Positions 34,660 to 42,390 of a stretch of 64,000 nucleotides of DNA are shown in pieces; positions within the stretch are counted from its first letter, which is position 1, and each line of letters begins with the position of its first letter. The position numbers were made by a program, and so were the translations under genes. The notes under the pieces were generated by a model. That model searched no databases. It saw only the letters and a list, made by a program, of their open reading frames with translations, and had not been told where the DNA came from. The stretch comes from Pseudomonas sp. DTU_2021_1001937_2_SI_NGA_ILE_001 (GTDB lineage: Bacteria; Pseudomonadota; Gammaproteobacteria; Pseudomonadales; Pseudomonadaceae): NCBI RefSeq assembly GCF_032463525.1, contig NZ_CP135971.1:186001-250000 (forward strand), written 5' to 3'.

Positions 34660-35217
34660 ATGACAGACACCCGAGCAAAAATCCTGACCACCGCCGAGCA
34701 ACTTATTTATCAACATGGGATTCATGCCACCGGCATGGACTTGCTGGTAAAAACCTCGGGTGTCGCGCGCAAAAGCATCTATCGCTATTTCGCGACCAAA
34801 GATGAAGTGGCCGCCGCCGCGTTGAGTGAGCGCGATATACGCTGGATGCAGTGGTTCAGAACGGCATGCGACCAAGCAGATACACCGCAAGATCGTATTC
34901 TCGGCATGTTTACGGTACTTAAAGGCTGGTTCGAATCAGACGGATTTCGCGGCTGCGCATTCATCAATACAGCCGGTGAAGTCGGCGACCCCGAAGACCC
35001 TGTTCGGCAGATTGCGAAGTTGCACAAGCAAAAGTTGCTGGATTATGTACTTGAGTTGACCGAGGCATTGCAGGTCGAGCACCCGCAGGCCTTGGCCCGG
35101 CAGTTGCTGGTGCTGATCGAGGGCGCCATCACCACCGCCAGAGTGATGGGTGACTACAGCGCCGCCGACAGCGCAAAGGAAGTGGCGCATTTGTTGTTGA
35201 AACAGGCCCTGCCATAA
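34660..35217 (+). CDS. TetR-family transcriptional regulator
   Basis: A 185-residue TetR/AcrR repressor. The N-terminal HTH (TRAKILTTAEQLIYQHGIHATGMDLLVKTSGVARKSIYRYFATKDEVAAAAL) is typical, and the C-terminal ligand domain has the TetR_C_33-like run FRGCAFINTAGEVGDPEDPVRQIAKLHKQKLLDYV with ARQLLVLIEGAITTARV. AAGGAG precedes ATG 34660 by 6 bases. The palindrome in its promoter suggests autorepression. The DUF1348 gene 295 bases downstream is a plausible co-regulated gene. The inducer is unknown. Confidence 0.9.
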   Translation: MTDTRAKILTTAEQLIYQHGIHATGMDLLVKTSGVARKSIYRYFATKDEVAAAALSERDIRWMQWFRTACDQADTPQDRILGMFTVLKGWFESDGFRGCAFINTAGEVGDPEDPVRQIAKLHKQKLLDYVLELTEALQVEHPQALARQLLVLIEGAITTARVMGDYSAADSAKEVAHLLLKQALP

Positions 35218-35284
35218 GGGTCTGGGCTTTTGTAAGAAACGCGTGATGATGTTGCAACTATCCGATTGATCTGGAGGCATTCCC

Positions 35285-35308
35285 ATGTCCGACGCTCGCG
35301 GTCACTAG
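35285..35308 (+). other. Vestigial start / duplicated ribosome-binding leader
   Basis: ATG TCC GAC then four codons and a stop, preceded by ATCTGGAGGCATTCCC. The leader of the real DUF1348 gene 228 bases on is nearly the same (ATCTTGGAGGCACTGCCATGTCC). This looks like a duplicated or interrupted gene start rather than a functional gene. The rest of 35309-35490 shows nothing recognisable. Confidence 0.35.
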
Positions 35309-35512
35309 TTCGAGTTTGGCCATCTTGGCGACCTCGAATAAGTTTGTTAACTGGCTTCAAACTGTTTGAAGTGCCTGGTGCCGCGTGCGTGGCATGCAGG
35401 GTACTGCAATACGCTTTACGTTTACTTCTGTTCAAACAGCCCTTGATGCAAGGGCTTGTGCAATACCCAAACTTAACTTGCGAAATCATTCAATTATCTT
35501 GGAGGCACTGCC

Positions 35513-35989
35513 ATGTCCAACGAACAACCTCGCCCGCCACTTCCTCCGTTCACTCGCGAGTCGGCAATCGAAAAGGTTCGCCTCGCCGAAGACGGCTGGA
35601 ATACCCGCAACCCGGAGAAAATCGCGCTCGCCTATACCCTCGACACGAAGTGGCGTAACCGCGCCGAGTTCGCCAACAACCGGCAAGAGGCCCAGGACTT
35701 CCTCACGCGTAAATGGAAGAAAGAGCTGGACTACCGTCTGATCAAGGAACTCTGGGCGTTCACCGACAACCGCATCGCCGTGCGCTATGCCTATGAGTGG
35801 CATGACGACTCGGGTAACTGGTTCCGTTCCTACGGCAACGAAAACTGGGAATTCGAGGCCGATGGCCTGATGCACCGCCGCTTCGCCTGCATCAACGACA
35901 TGCCGATCAAGGAAAGCGAGCGCAAGTTCCACTGGCCGCTGGGACGTCGCCCCGATGATCATCCTGGCCTGACTGAACTGGGTCTGTAA
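35513..35989 (+). CDS. DUF1348 (NTF2-like) protein
   Basis: A 158-residue protein of the DUF1348 family, an NTF2-like cone fold. Nearly the whole length is the conserved core: [90 protein letters not shown] and [15 protein letters not shown]. It is cytoplasmic, with no signal peptide. Function is not established; it is often encoded beside TetR regulators, as here. TTGGAGG precedes the ATG by 8 bases. It ends before a strong terminator. Confidence 0.85.
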   Translation: MSNEQPRPPLPPFTRESAIEKVRLAEDGWNTRNPEKIALAYTLDTKWRNRAEFANNRQEAQDFLTRKWKKELDYRLIKELWAFTDNRIAVRYAYEWHDDSGNWFRSYGNENWEFEADGLMHRRFACINDMPIKESERKFHWPLGRRPDDHPGLTELGL

Positions 35990-36095
35990 CAGGATCTGCC
36001 AACGCTCCTTGATGTGACAAAGCACCTTCATCAGGAAGGTGAGGCGTGAAGCCATCGGCCTTGAGTAAAACCCAGGTCGGAAAAACGCTCCTTGT

Positions 36096-36167
36096 GCTCC
36101 AGCCCTGCTGATTCACCCACGCCCTATCAGGCGGTGTGGTGAATCAGCACGGCTGGAGCGTTTTTTT
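36096..36167 (+). terminator. Strong rho-independent terminator after DUF1348
   Basis: GCTCCAGCC (36096-36104) pairs with GGCTGGAGC (36151-36159), and TGCTGATTCACC (36106-36117) pairs with GGTGAATCAGCA (36138-36149), with one C-C mismatch between them. This makes a 22-position stem, followed by seven T (36161-36167). It ends 178 bases after the stop of the gene. Confidence 0.85.
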
Positions 36168-36250
36168 GCGCCCCTGTAAAGCTCGCTCTGCCTGCGTTGA
36201 ACGCTGCCCGAGTGCGCGCCGGAATTACCCTGCGACACCTTTGAGAACGC

Positions 36251-36334
36251 TGGAGCCTGCTTGCGAAGGCCGCGTCATGTTCATGGCAGAAGCGCTGGCT
36301 TTGCCGGCCTCTTCGCGAGCAAGCTCGCTTCCAC
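36251..36334. repeat. REPIN of the GCGAGCAAGCTCGC family
   Basis: GGAGCCTGCTTGCGAAGGCC (36252-36271) faces GGCCTCTTCGCGAGCAAGCT (36306-36325), an imperfect inverted pair. It belongs to a different REP family from the tandem array that begins 16 bases after it. Confidence 0.6.
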
Positions 36335-36349
36335 GGTCGCAAAGCGCTT

Positions 36350-36990
36350 GATCGAACAGTTAGACCGGGTAGGAGCGGCTTCAGCCGCGAAGCGGTCGCC
36401 TGTTCACAACGGATGTGCAGGGAATTTCCTGGTGCTTTCGCGGCTAAAGCCGCTCCCACCGGGCTGAGCATGCCGCTTGATCGAACAGTTAGACCGGTTA
36501 GGAGCGGCTTCAGCCGCGAAGCGATCGCCGGTTCACAACGGATGTGCAGGGAATTTCCTGGTGCTTTCGCGGCTAAAGCCGCTCCCACCGGGCTGAACAT
36601 GCCGCTTGATCGAACAGTCAGACCGGGTAGAAGCGGCTTCAGCCGCGAAGCGAGCGCCTGTTCACAACGGATGTGCAGGGAATTTCCTGGTGCTTTCGCG
36701 GCTAAAGCCGCTCCCACCGGGCTAAACATGCCGCTTGATGGAACAGTTAGACCGGGTAGAAGCGGCTTCAGCCGCGAAGCGACCGCATGTTCACGACAGA
36801 TGCAGTGAATGTCCTGGCGCTTTCGCGGCTAAAGCCGCTCCCACCGGGCTGAGCATGCCGCTTGATCGAACAGTTAGACCGGGTAGGAGCGGCTTCAGCC
36901 GCGAAGCGATCGCCGGTTCACAACGGATGTGCAGTGAATTTCCTGGTGCTTTCGCGGCTAAAGCCGCGCCCACTGGGCCACATGCCGCTT
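36350..36990. repeat. Tandem array of five REPIN units (127-129 bp each)
   Basis: Five head-to-tail units start at 36350, 36479, 36608, 36737 and 36864; the next GATCGAAC is at 36991. The period is 129, 129, 129, 127 and 127 bases. Each unit holds GATCGAACAG, a REP (GAGCGGCTTCAGCCGCGAAGC), a spacer with TTCACAACGGATGTGCAG, and the inverted REP (GCTTTCGCGGCTAAAGCCGC), so each is a whole REPIN. Units differ at a few positions (for example CGGTCGCC, CGATCGCC, CGAGCGCC, CGACCGCA). Because 129 is divisible by three, long frames run through the array; they are not genes. The following 36991-37227 shows nothing recognisable. Confidence 0.93.
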
Positions 36991-37227
36991 GATCGAACTG
37001 ATTTGGGCTAAAGGCAGAGAAGGTCTGCTCACCGGCGCACTCCAGGCAAAGCAATCGATAGCGCAGGCGCAGCGTTGGGCATGGGCGGGAGCGCAGGATT
37101 CAAGCCACTGGCACGCGGCGGCGTCATCGCCGCTGGATGGTCCGGAGCGAGGGGCGGGGAGGTGTTTCGATGAACAGGGCGGGAGATGGCGCTCTGTAGA
37201 CGAGCGCCAGTCAGACAGGGGCAGGGG

Positions 37228-37482
37228 TCAATTGGTACAGCCGGTTGCCATGACCAGATACTCCAGGGTGTGACGACGGCCTTGGGAGTCGTCATAGGTC
37301 ATCCGCACGGGGACGACTTCGCAGCCAGCAGGGATTTCGGGGTGTGAGACAACGTGGGCGATGTCCAGCGGCACGGTGTAGCGATAAGGCTCGACCGGAG
37401 CCGGCGCGGCCTGCGAGGACAGTTCATCGGCAGCGGCGACCGAGCAAAGGCCGCTGAGCAGTAGAGCGAACAAGGGTTTCAT
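37228..37482 (-). CDS. DUF2790 small exported protein
   Basis: An 84-residue protein with a signal peptide (MKPLFALLLSGLCSVAAA). The mature part YRYTVPLDIAHVVSHPEIPAGCEVVPVRMTYDDSQGRRHTLEYLVMATGC is the DUF2790 domain, common in multiple copies in Pseudomonas and often induced by metals or stress. Two cysteines could pair in the periplasm. The function is unknown. It is co-directional with cynS 109 bases upstream on the same strand and may share its transcript. Confidence 0.83.
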   Translation of the reverse strand: MKPLFALLLSGLCSVAAADELSSQAAPAPVEPYRYTVPLDIAHVVSHPEIPAGCEVVPVRMTYDDSQGRRHTLEYLVMATGCTN

Positions 37483-37590
37483 GATGGTTCACCGTATGGG
37501 GGTGAGCAGATCGCGCCGCGTGCGGCGCTGCTCGGAAAGCGCGGAAAGGGGGGGCGGCGCCGACAGGCACCGACCCTTTGCACCGCCAGG

Positions 37591-38061
37591 TCAGAAAGGC
37601 TTGGTAGGCAGGTATTTGCCGTCCAGGGTGATCACGGCGCGAGAACCGCCTTCCGGATCATCGACCTTCTTGATGTCCAGCTTGAAGTTGATGGCGCTGA
37701 TGATGCCGTCACCGAACTTCTCGTGGACCAGCGCCTTCAGGGTGGTGCCGTACACCTGCATCATCTCGTAGAAGCGGTAGATGGTCGGGTCGGTCGGCAG
37801 GCTGTTCTCGAAGCTGCCGCGAATCGGGATGCTTTGCAGCAGCGCGATGCTGTCGGCATCCAGATTGAGCTTTTCGCCCACCACCTGCGCCGCACTGGCG
37901 GGCAGCGGGTGCTGGCCGAGCAGCGCAGCGGTGACGAAAGCCTCGGACAAGCCGGTGCCCTCGGTCAGCTCGGCGAAGGACAGCCCCTGGCGGGCCTTGG
38001 CCAGGATGATGATTTCGGTGAGCTGCTGGCGGGTGCCTTGGGTGACTTGAGACTGAATCAT
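37591..38061 (-). CDS. cynS: Cyanate hydratase (cyanase)
   Basis: Cyanase (156 residues, exactly the E. coli length) converts cyanate and bicarbonate to ammonia and CO2 as a cytoplasmic decamer. The N-terminal HTH-like domain (residues 1-75) is followed by the catalytic domain, in which the family's Arg96 and Glu99 are in [11 protein letters not shown] and Ser122 in [15 protein letters not shown] 8 bases before ATG 38061 sets the start; the frame continues upstream without homology. It lies 34 bases after cynT, which resupplies bicarbonate. The pair should be induced by cyanate through CynR. Confidence 0.96.
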   Translation of the reverse strand: MIQSQVTQGTRQQLTEIIILAKARQGLSFAELTEGTGLSEAFVTAALLGQHPLPASAAQVVGEKLNLDADSIALLQSIPIRGSFENSLPTDPTIYRFYEMMQVYGTTLKALVHEKFGDGIISAINFKLDIKKVDDPEGGSRAVITLDGKYLPTKPF

Positions 38062-38095
38062 GGGGTGATCTCCTTGGGGGACAGTGCCTGTTGCG

Positions 38096-38734
38096 TTACG
38101 AAACGGCGTGGACTTCGGGGTTGTCGGCAAGGCACACGAAGGTGCCGGTGTGGCGATCGAAGGCATCGATGCGCCCGCTCTCGATGTCGTATACCCAGCC
38201 ATGCAAGGTCAGCCGACCTTCTTCAAGCGCCAGGCGTACCGACGGATGGGTCTGAATGTTGGCCAGCTGGGCAATGATGTTTTCGCGCACCATGGCGGCG
38301 ACCTTGGTCGGCTGGTCCGGGTGCTGCCGGGCTTCGTTCACCACCTTGGCGGAGTCGGCGTAGCGCAGCCAGCTGGCGACGGCGGGCATGTGGTCCAGGC
38401 ATTTGCAGGTGGCGATGGCGGTCATCGCACCGCAGTCGGAATGGCCGCAGATCACGATGTCGGCAACCTGCAGGGCTGCGACCGCGTATTCGACCGAGGC
38501 CGACACGCCGCCCGGTTCCGGGCCATAAGAAGGCACGATGTTGCCGGCGTTACGGATCACGAACAGGTCGCCTGGCTCACGCTGGGTGACCAGCTCAGGC
38601 ACCAGCCGGCTGTCGGAGCAGGAGATGAACAGGGCTCTTGGGTTTTGCTGAGTGGCCAGGTCCTTGAACAGTTTGACTCGCTCGGGGAACGCGTCTCTCT
38701 GGAACTTCAGGAAACCGTCGATGATGTGCTTCAT
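38096..38734 (-). CDS. cynT: Beta-class carbonic anhydrase of the cyanate operon
   Basis: CynT (212 residues) rehydrates the CO2 released by cyanase so that bicarbonate is not lost from the cell. Zinc ligands of the beta class are present: Cys and the Asp-Arg dyad in [12 protein letters not shown], then His and Cys in [10 protein letters not shown]. It is followed by typical [17 protein letters not shown] and [11 protein letters not shown] segments. It is the first gene of cynTS, divergent from cynR, with 110 bases between. Confidence 0.94.
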   Translation of the reverse strand: MKHIIDGFLKFQRDAFPERVKLFKDLATQQNPRALFISCSDSRLVPELVTQREPGDLFVIRNAGNIVPSYGPEPGGVSASVEYAVAALQVADIVICGHSDCGAMTAIATCKCLDHMPAVASWLRYADSAKVVNEARQHPDQPTKVAAMVRENIIAQLANIQTHPSVRLALEEGRLTLHGWVYDIESGRIDAFDRHTGTFVCLADNPEVHAVS

Positions 38735-38782
38735 GGCAGCGCTCTCGATGTCGCGGGGTGTGGAAGCGAGATTACGGAGCGC

Positions 38783-38803
38783 GAGACATAAGGTAAAAGT
38801 CTC
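38783..38803. promoter_or_regulatory. Candidate CynR operator
   Basis: GAGAC (38783-38787) and GTCTC (38799-38803) form an inverted repeat with an 11-base interval, the usual geometry of a LysR-family operator (T-N11-A), in the AT-rich gap between cynT and cynR. A site here could control both divergent transcripts. Confidence 0.45.
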
Positions 38804-38844
38804 ATTTATTATGTTTTTTATTAGATATTCTTATGGTGGTAGGC

Positions 38845-39732
38845 ATGCTCGCCCGACACATCCAGTACTTCCATGCGGTGGCCGAACATCTGAGCTTCAC
38901 GCGGGCCGCAGCGTCGCTGCATGTCTCCCAGCCGGCGCTGTCGCAGCAGATCCGGCTGTTGGAGGAAAGCCTCGGCACACCGTTGTTCGATCGCTCGGGC
39001 CGCACGTTACGCTTGACCGATGCAGGGGAGGTCTACCTGCAGTACGTGCGCCGTGCATCACATGAATTGCGCGAGGCCAGGCAGGCCATCCACGATGTCA
39101 GCGACCTCAGTCGTGGCTCACTGCGGGTGGCCGTGACGCCCACCTTCACCACCTATCTGGTCGGGCCCATCGTGGCGGCCTTTCACGCCCGTTACCCCGG
39201 CATCACCCTGGACCTGCGAGAAATCTCCCAGGAGCGCATGGAAGACCTGCTCATCACCGGCGAGGTGGATGTGGGCATCGCCTTCGATGAGATACGCACG
39301 GCGGATATCGAGGCCGTGCCCTTGCTGGTGGAGACCCTCGCGCTGGTGGTCAACCGCCGGCACCGCTTGGCGGGGGAGGCGCGCATCGACCTGCAAAGCC
39401 TGAACGCCGAGTCGCTGGTGCTGCTCAGTGCAGAGTTCGCGACGCGCGAACAGATCGACCGCTACTGCCGCATGCATGGCATTCACCCCCAGGTGAAGAT
39501 GCAGGTCAACGCCCTGGGCGCGGTGCTCGAAATCGTTCGCAGGACAACCCTCTCGACCTTGTTGCCCGCCAAGACCGCCTTGGCCCATGACGACCTGCTC
39601 GCCATCAGCCTCGATCCCGAGCGCCTGCAGCGCACGGCGGTGCTGATGCAACGCAAGGACGCCTATCGCAGCGCGGCGGCACGAGTGTTCATCGAGCTGG
39701 CCAAGGAGGTCGCCGCACACCTGGAGGATTGA
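38845..39732 (+). CDS. cynR: LysR-type regulator of the cyanate operon
   Basis: CynR (295 residues) activates cynTS in response to cyanate and represses itself. The HTH is [53 protein letters not shown], which starts like E. coli CynR (MLSRHINYF); this and the spacing of GGTGGTAGG favour ATG 38845 over the ATG 12 bases earlier. The effector domain follows to the end. The divergent position next to cynT supports the name. Confidence 0.93.
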   Translation: MLARHIQYFHAVAEHLSFTRAAASLHVSQPALSQQIRLLEESLGTPLFDRSGRTLRLTDAGEVYLQYVRRASHELREARQAIHDVSDLSRGSLRVAVTPTFTTYLVGPIVAAFHARYPGITLDLREISQERMEDLLITGEVDVGIAFDEIRTADIEAVPLLVETLALVVNRRHRLAGEARIDLQSLNAESLVLLSAEFATREQIDRYCRMHGIHPQVKMQVNALGAVLEIVRRTTLSTLLPAKTALAHDDLLAISLDPERLQRTAVLMQRKDAYRSAAARVFIELAKEVAAHLED

Positions 39733-39778
39733 GCGCTTGTGGACTCGGCAGGCACTGGCTAAAGGCAATACGGGTCAG

Positions 39779-39874
39779 TCAGGCCGGGCCCGAGGCGATG
39801 AGGTCGTGGCTCGCATCCACGAAGCCTTGCGGGTCTTCGAGCATCATCAGGTGCCCGCAGCCGGGCAGCTTTCG
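39779..39874 (-). pseudogene. Remnant of an alpha/beta hydrolase gene (last ~31 codons)
   Basis: The stretch RKLPGCGHLMMLEDPQGFVD followed by ASHDLIASGPA and a stop is the characteristic C-terminal histidine region (GCGH-x-x-MLE-P) of alpha/beta hydrolases. Upstream there is no remaining domain: the frame runs into a terminator hairpin. The rest of the gene appears to have been deleted. Confidence 0.5.
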
Positions 39875-39896
39875 AGATGCCTTTTGCCCAGGCAAT

Positions 39897-39922
39897 AAAA
39901 AACCCGCCGAAGCGGGTTTTTT
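39897..39922. terminator. Bidirectional rho-independent terminator
   Basis: AAAAAACCCGC (39897-39907), loop CGAA, GCGGGTTTTTT (39912-39922): a perfect stem with A-run and T-run, usable from either side. It stands 165 bases after cynR and upstream (minus strand) of the hydrolase remnant. Nothing further is recognised in 39923-40320. Confidence 0.8.
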
Positions 39923-40320
39923 GTCCCAGACCATCCCACCTCCCTGTCGGCAGTATCCCTTCACGGTCGATCGTCCCTGATCCTGGCGAGCATCCTGTTC
40001 GCCAGTGGTTGGATCCAATACTAGGCCTGTGCCTTGGGGTAGAAAATGGCGATTTCCCGCGATCGCGTGTAAGCCTTTGGCTATACCTACGTAATCTGAC
40101 AGTCCTGTAGGCGATTTCCGGCAACGTCGGTGGCAATGATTGCAAGAAGCCGTCCTTCCGCTTGCAGGATATTTCTGAAAAAATCCCGCCCGCTTGCGCC
40201 CCGTACCCCCGCTCTCTACGCTGCCTGCCGTCGCTGAAGCCAGCGGCAGGGCTTGGCCGCCCGCAACGTCCGAAGTATGGAGATAGCGCGTCAGCGTGTT
40301 CGTGGGTACCCGTTATCCGC

Positions 40321-40473
40321 GCAACGTCATGGCAGCTGCGCAAGGGACACCTTCGGGTGTGCCGGGTGATCTCCTACCGTCCGGTCGGCCAACCCTTGTG
40401 CAGTTGCCACCCCATTCGTTTGGCCGCGGGTTGGGTCGGTGATTCCTGTTCATGCAGCCAGTAGGAGTACGCC
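40321..40473 (+). promoter_or_regulatory. Structured leader before DUF6124-like gene
   Basis: Contains a UUCG-capped hairpin, ACACC-TTCG-GGTGT (40347-40360), then GCCGGG, a GGTCGGCCAACC segment, and GTTGCCACCCC before the ribosome site. From memory, genes of this small Pseudomonas family carry a leader of similar text, so it may be a conserved cis-acting RNA. Its role is unknown. Confidence 0.4.
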
Positions 40474-40749
40474 ATGAAGAAACTCGTTCCCGATCCGTCG
40501 CTTTCCCTGGTCGCCTCCTGTGCGACGCCGTCCTCGATGAGCTTTGAAGACCAGCTCAACCACGCCGCCGACCTGCTCAACTGCGCGAATGCCACGGCCT
40601 ATGAATGCGGCGACAGCCTGCACGGTCAGCCGCGTGCCCTGGCGATGGCCTCCGCACACCTGATCGCCCAGGCCCAGGCGGTCATCGAACAGGCCCTCGC
40701 CGGCCTGCAGCACCTGCCGATCACCGATCCGCTGCGCGAAGGTACCTGA
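40474..40749 (+). CDS. DUF6124-like small protein
   Basis: A 91-residue soluble protein starting MKKLVPDPSLS, the typical opening of a Pseudomonas-specific small family (DUF6124, formerly DUF3077). It is followed by helices LNHAADLLNCANATAYECGD and ALAMASAHLIAQAQAVIEQALAGL. AGGAG lies 6 bases before the ATG. There is no signal peptide. Members are multicopy and uncharacterised. It is preceded by the long leader at 40321-40473. Confidence 0.72.
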   Translation: MKKLVPDPSLSLVASCATPSSMSFEDQLNHAADLLNCANATAYECGDSLHGQPRALAMASAHLIAQAQAVIEQALAGLQHLPITDPLREGT

Positions 40750-40765
40750 AGCTGGTCTTGGGGCG

Positions 40766-41365
40766 TCAGGCCAGCGTCGCGCGCAAACGGTCGGCAGCCG
40801 GGTCGCTGGCCAGCAGGCTGAACTGGTGCAGGCTGAGGAAGCTGCCAGCCTTGCATTCCACGTCACGCAAGGTGCCTTCCAGGGTAAAACCCAGCGCCTG
40901 CAGCAGCTTCACGCTGGGCAGGTTTTCCGGTTCGACGTCGGCGTGGACGCGGTGCACGCCCATGGTCTGCAAGGCATGCACCAGGATCACCGGCAACGCC
41001 CGGCGCATCAGGCCCTGGCCCCAGGCGTGGGGCAGCAGCCAGTAGCCCAGTTCGATTCGCCGATGCGGGTGGCACCAGTCGTTGAAACCGCAGGCGCCGA
41101 TCAACTGGTCATCGGTCTGGCGCGCCAGCGCCCACCAGATCCCGCTGCCGGATTCGACGATGTGCCTGTACCAGGCCATCTGCTCCTCGGCGGCGGCCAG
41201 GCTGTCGTAAGACACCCCGTAGTGGGCGATGACCCTGGGGTCGGAAAGGCCGGCGTAGACCTGGGGCAGGTCCGTCGCGCGCAGCGGGCGCAGGCGCAGC
41301 TCGCCCAAGTCGAACGAGGGGCCTGCCTCGGCCGTGGCGGGGTGACGATAGGTGTGGGAAATCAT
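40766..41365 (-). CDS. GNAT-family N-acetyltransferase (RimJ/RimL-like)
   Basis: A 199-residue acetyltransferase of the RimJ/RimL group. It opens LRLRPLRATDLPQVYAGLSDPRVIAHYGV. The acetyl-CoA site is in ELGYWLLPHAWGQGLMRRAL (the Q/R-x-x-G-x-G/A motif is present as WGQGLM), and it closes with NLPSVKLLQALGFTLEGTLRD. It would acetylate an amino group of a protein, amino acid or drug; the substrate is unknown. GGA 5 bases before ATG 41365 is a weak ribosome site. It is convergent with the DUF6124-like gene. Confidence 0.87.
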   Translation of the reverse strand: MISHTYRHPATAEAGPSFDLGELRLRPLRATDLPQVYAGLSDPRVIAHYGVSYDSLAAAEEQMAWYRHIVESGSGIWWALARQTDDQLIGACGFNDWCHPHRRIELGYWLLPHAWGQGLMRRALPVILVHALQTMGVHRVHADVEPENLPSVKLLQALGFTLEGTLRDVECKAGSFLSLHQFSLLASDPAADRLRATLA

Positions 41366-41407
41366 GTGAATCCGTTTTCTGAAAGTGCCTGTGCGGTAAT
41401 GAGAAAC

Positions 41408-42181
41408 TCAGCCCCTGGCCATCCAGCTGGCCAGGCCATGGCGGCCCTTGACCCCCAGCTTACTGGCGGCGCGCTTGAGGTAGCTCTCTATCGAGCTGTT
41501 CTTCACCTGTAGCCGCGTGGCCAGTTCGGGCACGCTGGTGCCCGAGAGAAAACCGACGCACACCTCCTGTTCACGGGCCGACAGCGGCACATCCGCGCGT
41601 TCGAGTTTCCGCGAGAAGGCCTTGTCGATCGAGTCGCTGTGCTGGCCTGCGCCGGGCGTGGTCGGGCCGGGTGGCGTCAGATTGCGCGAGTGCTGTTCGA
41701 GCAGCTTCAGCAGGGTGTCCGCCAGGTTCTTGAGTACTGACATTTCCTGCAGCGAGAAGGGCGGCGAGCTGGCCTGCCGAGAGACGCAGATGACTCGGCG
41801 CAGGCTGCCACTGCCAGCCACCAGGCTGCACTGGTCGGCCAGGCGTTTCGAGTGCTGATCGCCGGCAGGCAGGCGGCGCTGGATCAGCAATGGGTCGTCC
41901 ATATGCAGAATGCTGGGTAACAGGCTCTGCACGTGCTCGGCGCTGGCTGCGTTGTCAAGTGGTAGCCCAGAGCCACCCAGTACGGTGATCCGCTCGACGC
42001 TGGCCCGTTGCATGTCCAGTGTCCATTCGCTCATCTCCAGGCCATCGACCTGCACCAGGTCCTCGATCAGCCCGAGCACCTGAGCGGCGAAGCTCGGGTA
42101 TCCCATGCTCGAGACTACCCGTGCCAACTGTCGGCAGAACAGTGGATCGTTGAGCTCGTCGATGCGTACTGCGCTGTTCAT
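41408..42181 (-). CDS. LuxR-family regulator next to lipopeptide NRPS genes
   Basis: A 257-residue regulator. The C-terminal LuxR HTH (LSAREQEVCVGFLSGTSVPELATRLQVKNSSIESYLKRAASKLGVKGRHGLASWM, residues about 195-255) is clear; the N-terminal 180 residues lack an evident AHL-binding domain. It sits divergently before a lipopeptide NRPS, the position of SyfR, PsoR, EtlR and WlpR, which are needed for lipopeptide production. ATG 42181 is preferred (GGGGAG 11 bases upstream); the longer frame to 42247 has an AGG directly against its ATG. Control of the NRPS genes is inferred from position. Confidence 0.82.
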   Translation of the reverse strand: MNSAVRIDELNDPLFCRQLARVVSSMGYPSFAAQVLGLIEDLVQVDGLEMSEWTLDMQRASVERITVLGGSGLPLDNAASAEHVQSLLPSILHMDDPLLIQRRLPAGDQHSKRLADQCSLVAGSGSLRRVICVSRQASSPPFSLQEMSVLKNLADTLLKLLEQHSRNLTPPGPTTPGAGQHSDSIDKAFSRKLERADVPLSAREQEVCVGFLSGTSVPELATRLQVKNSSIESYLKRAASKLGVKGRHGLASWMARG

Positions 42182-42262
42182 GGTGACCGCTACTCCCCTT
42201 AATGACACGTCCAGAAGCTTTCCGTAGCTCCCTTTCAAGCTGATCATCCTAGGTGCAAAGCA

Positions 42263-42289
42263 TGTAACTACACCGTTCGGAAGGTTACA
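42263..42289. promoter_or_regulatory. Inverted repeat between LuxR gene and NRPS
   Basis: TGTAAC (42263-42268) and GTTACA (42284-42289) form a perfect dyad with a 15-base interval, about 100 bases before the first NRPS gene and 80 before the LuxR gene. It is a candidate binding site for the LuxR protein. Confidence 0.4.
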
Positions 42290-42390
42290 AATTGTTAACT
42301 GCCTGGGTTGCCCCGGTTTGAGGGGTCATGCGCGGCGAAAGGGGCGATGTTTAATTGGCGCCTGAATTTTGCCGAGAAGGACCTTGAGCC

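Noticed and set aside
36023..36041. CACCTTC-ATCAG-GAAGGTG hairpin as a terminator
   Set aside because: No T-run follows; the stronger terminator is at 36096-36167.
36350..36990. Possible CRISPR array
   Set aside because: The repeated unit is nearly the whole 128 bases, with no unique spacers and no cas genes; the units are REPINs.
36127..37054. Several frames translating to repeated SFPGAFAAKAAPTGL-like peptides
   Set aside because: They are translations of the REPIN array; the unit of 129 bases keeps frames open. No ribosome site or domain.
39759..40343. 194-codon minus-strand frame after cynR
   Set aside because: Arg/Gly/Pro-rich, crosses a strong terminator, no domain; only the short hydrolase tail in another frame looks protein-like.
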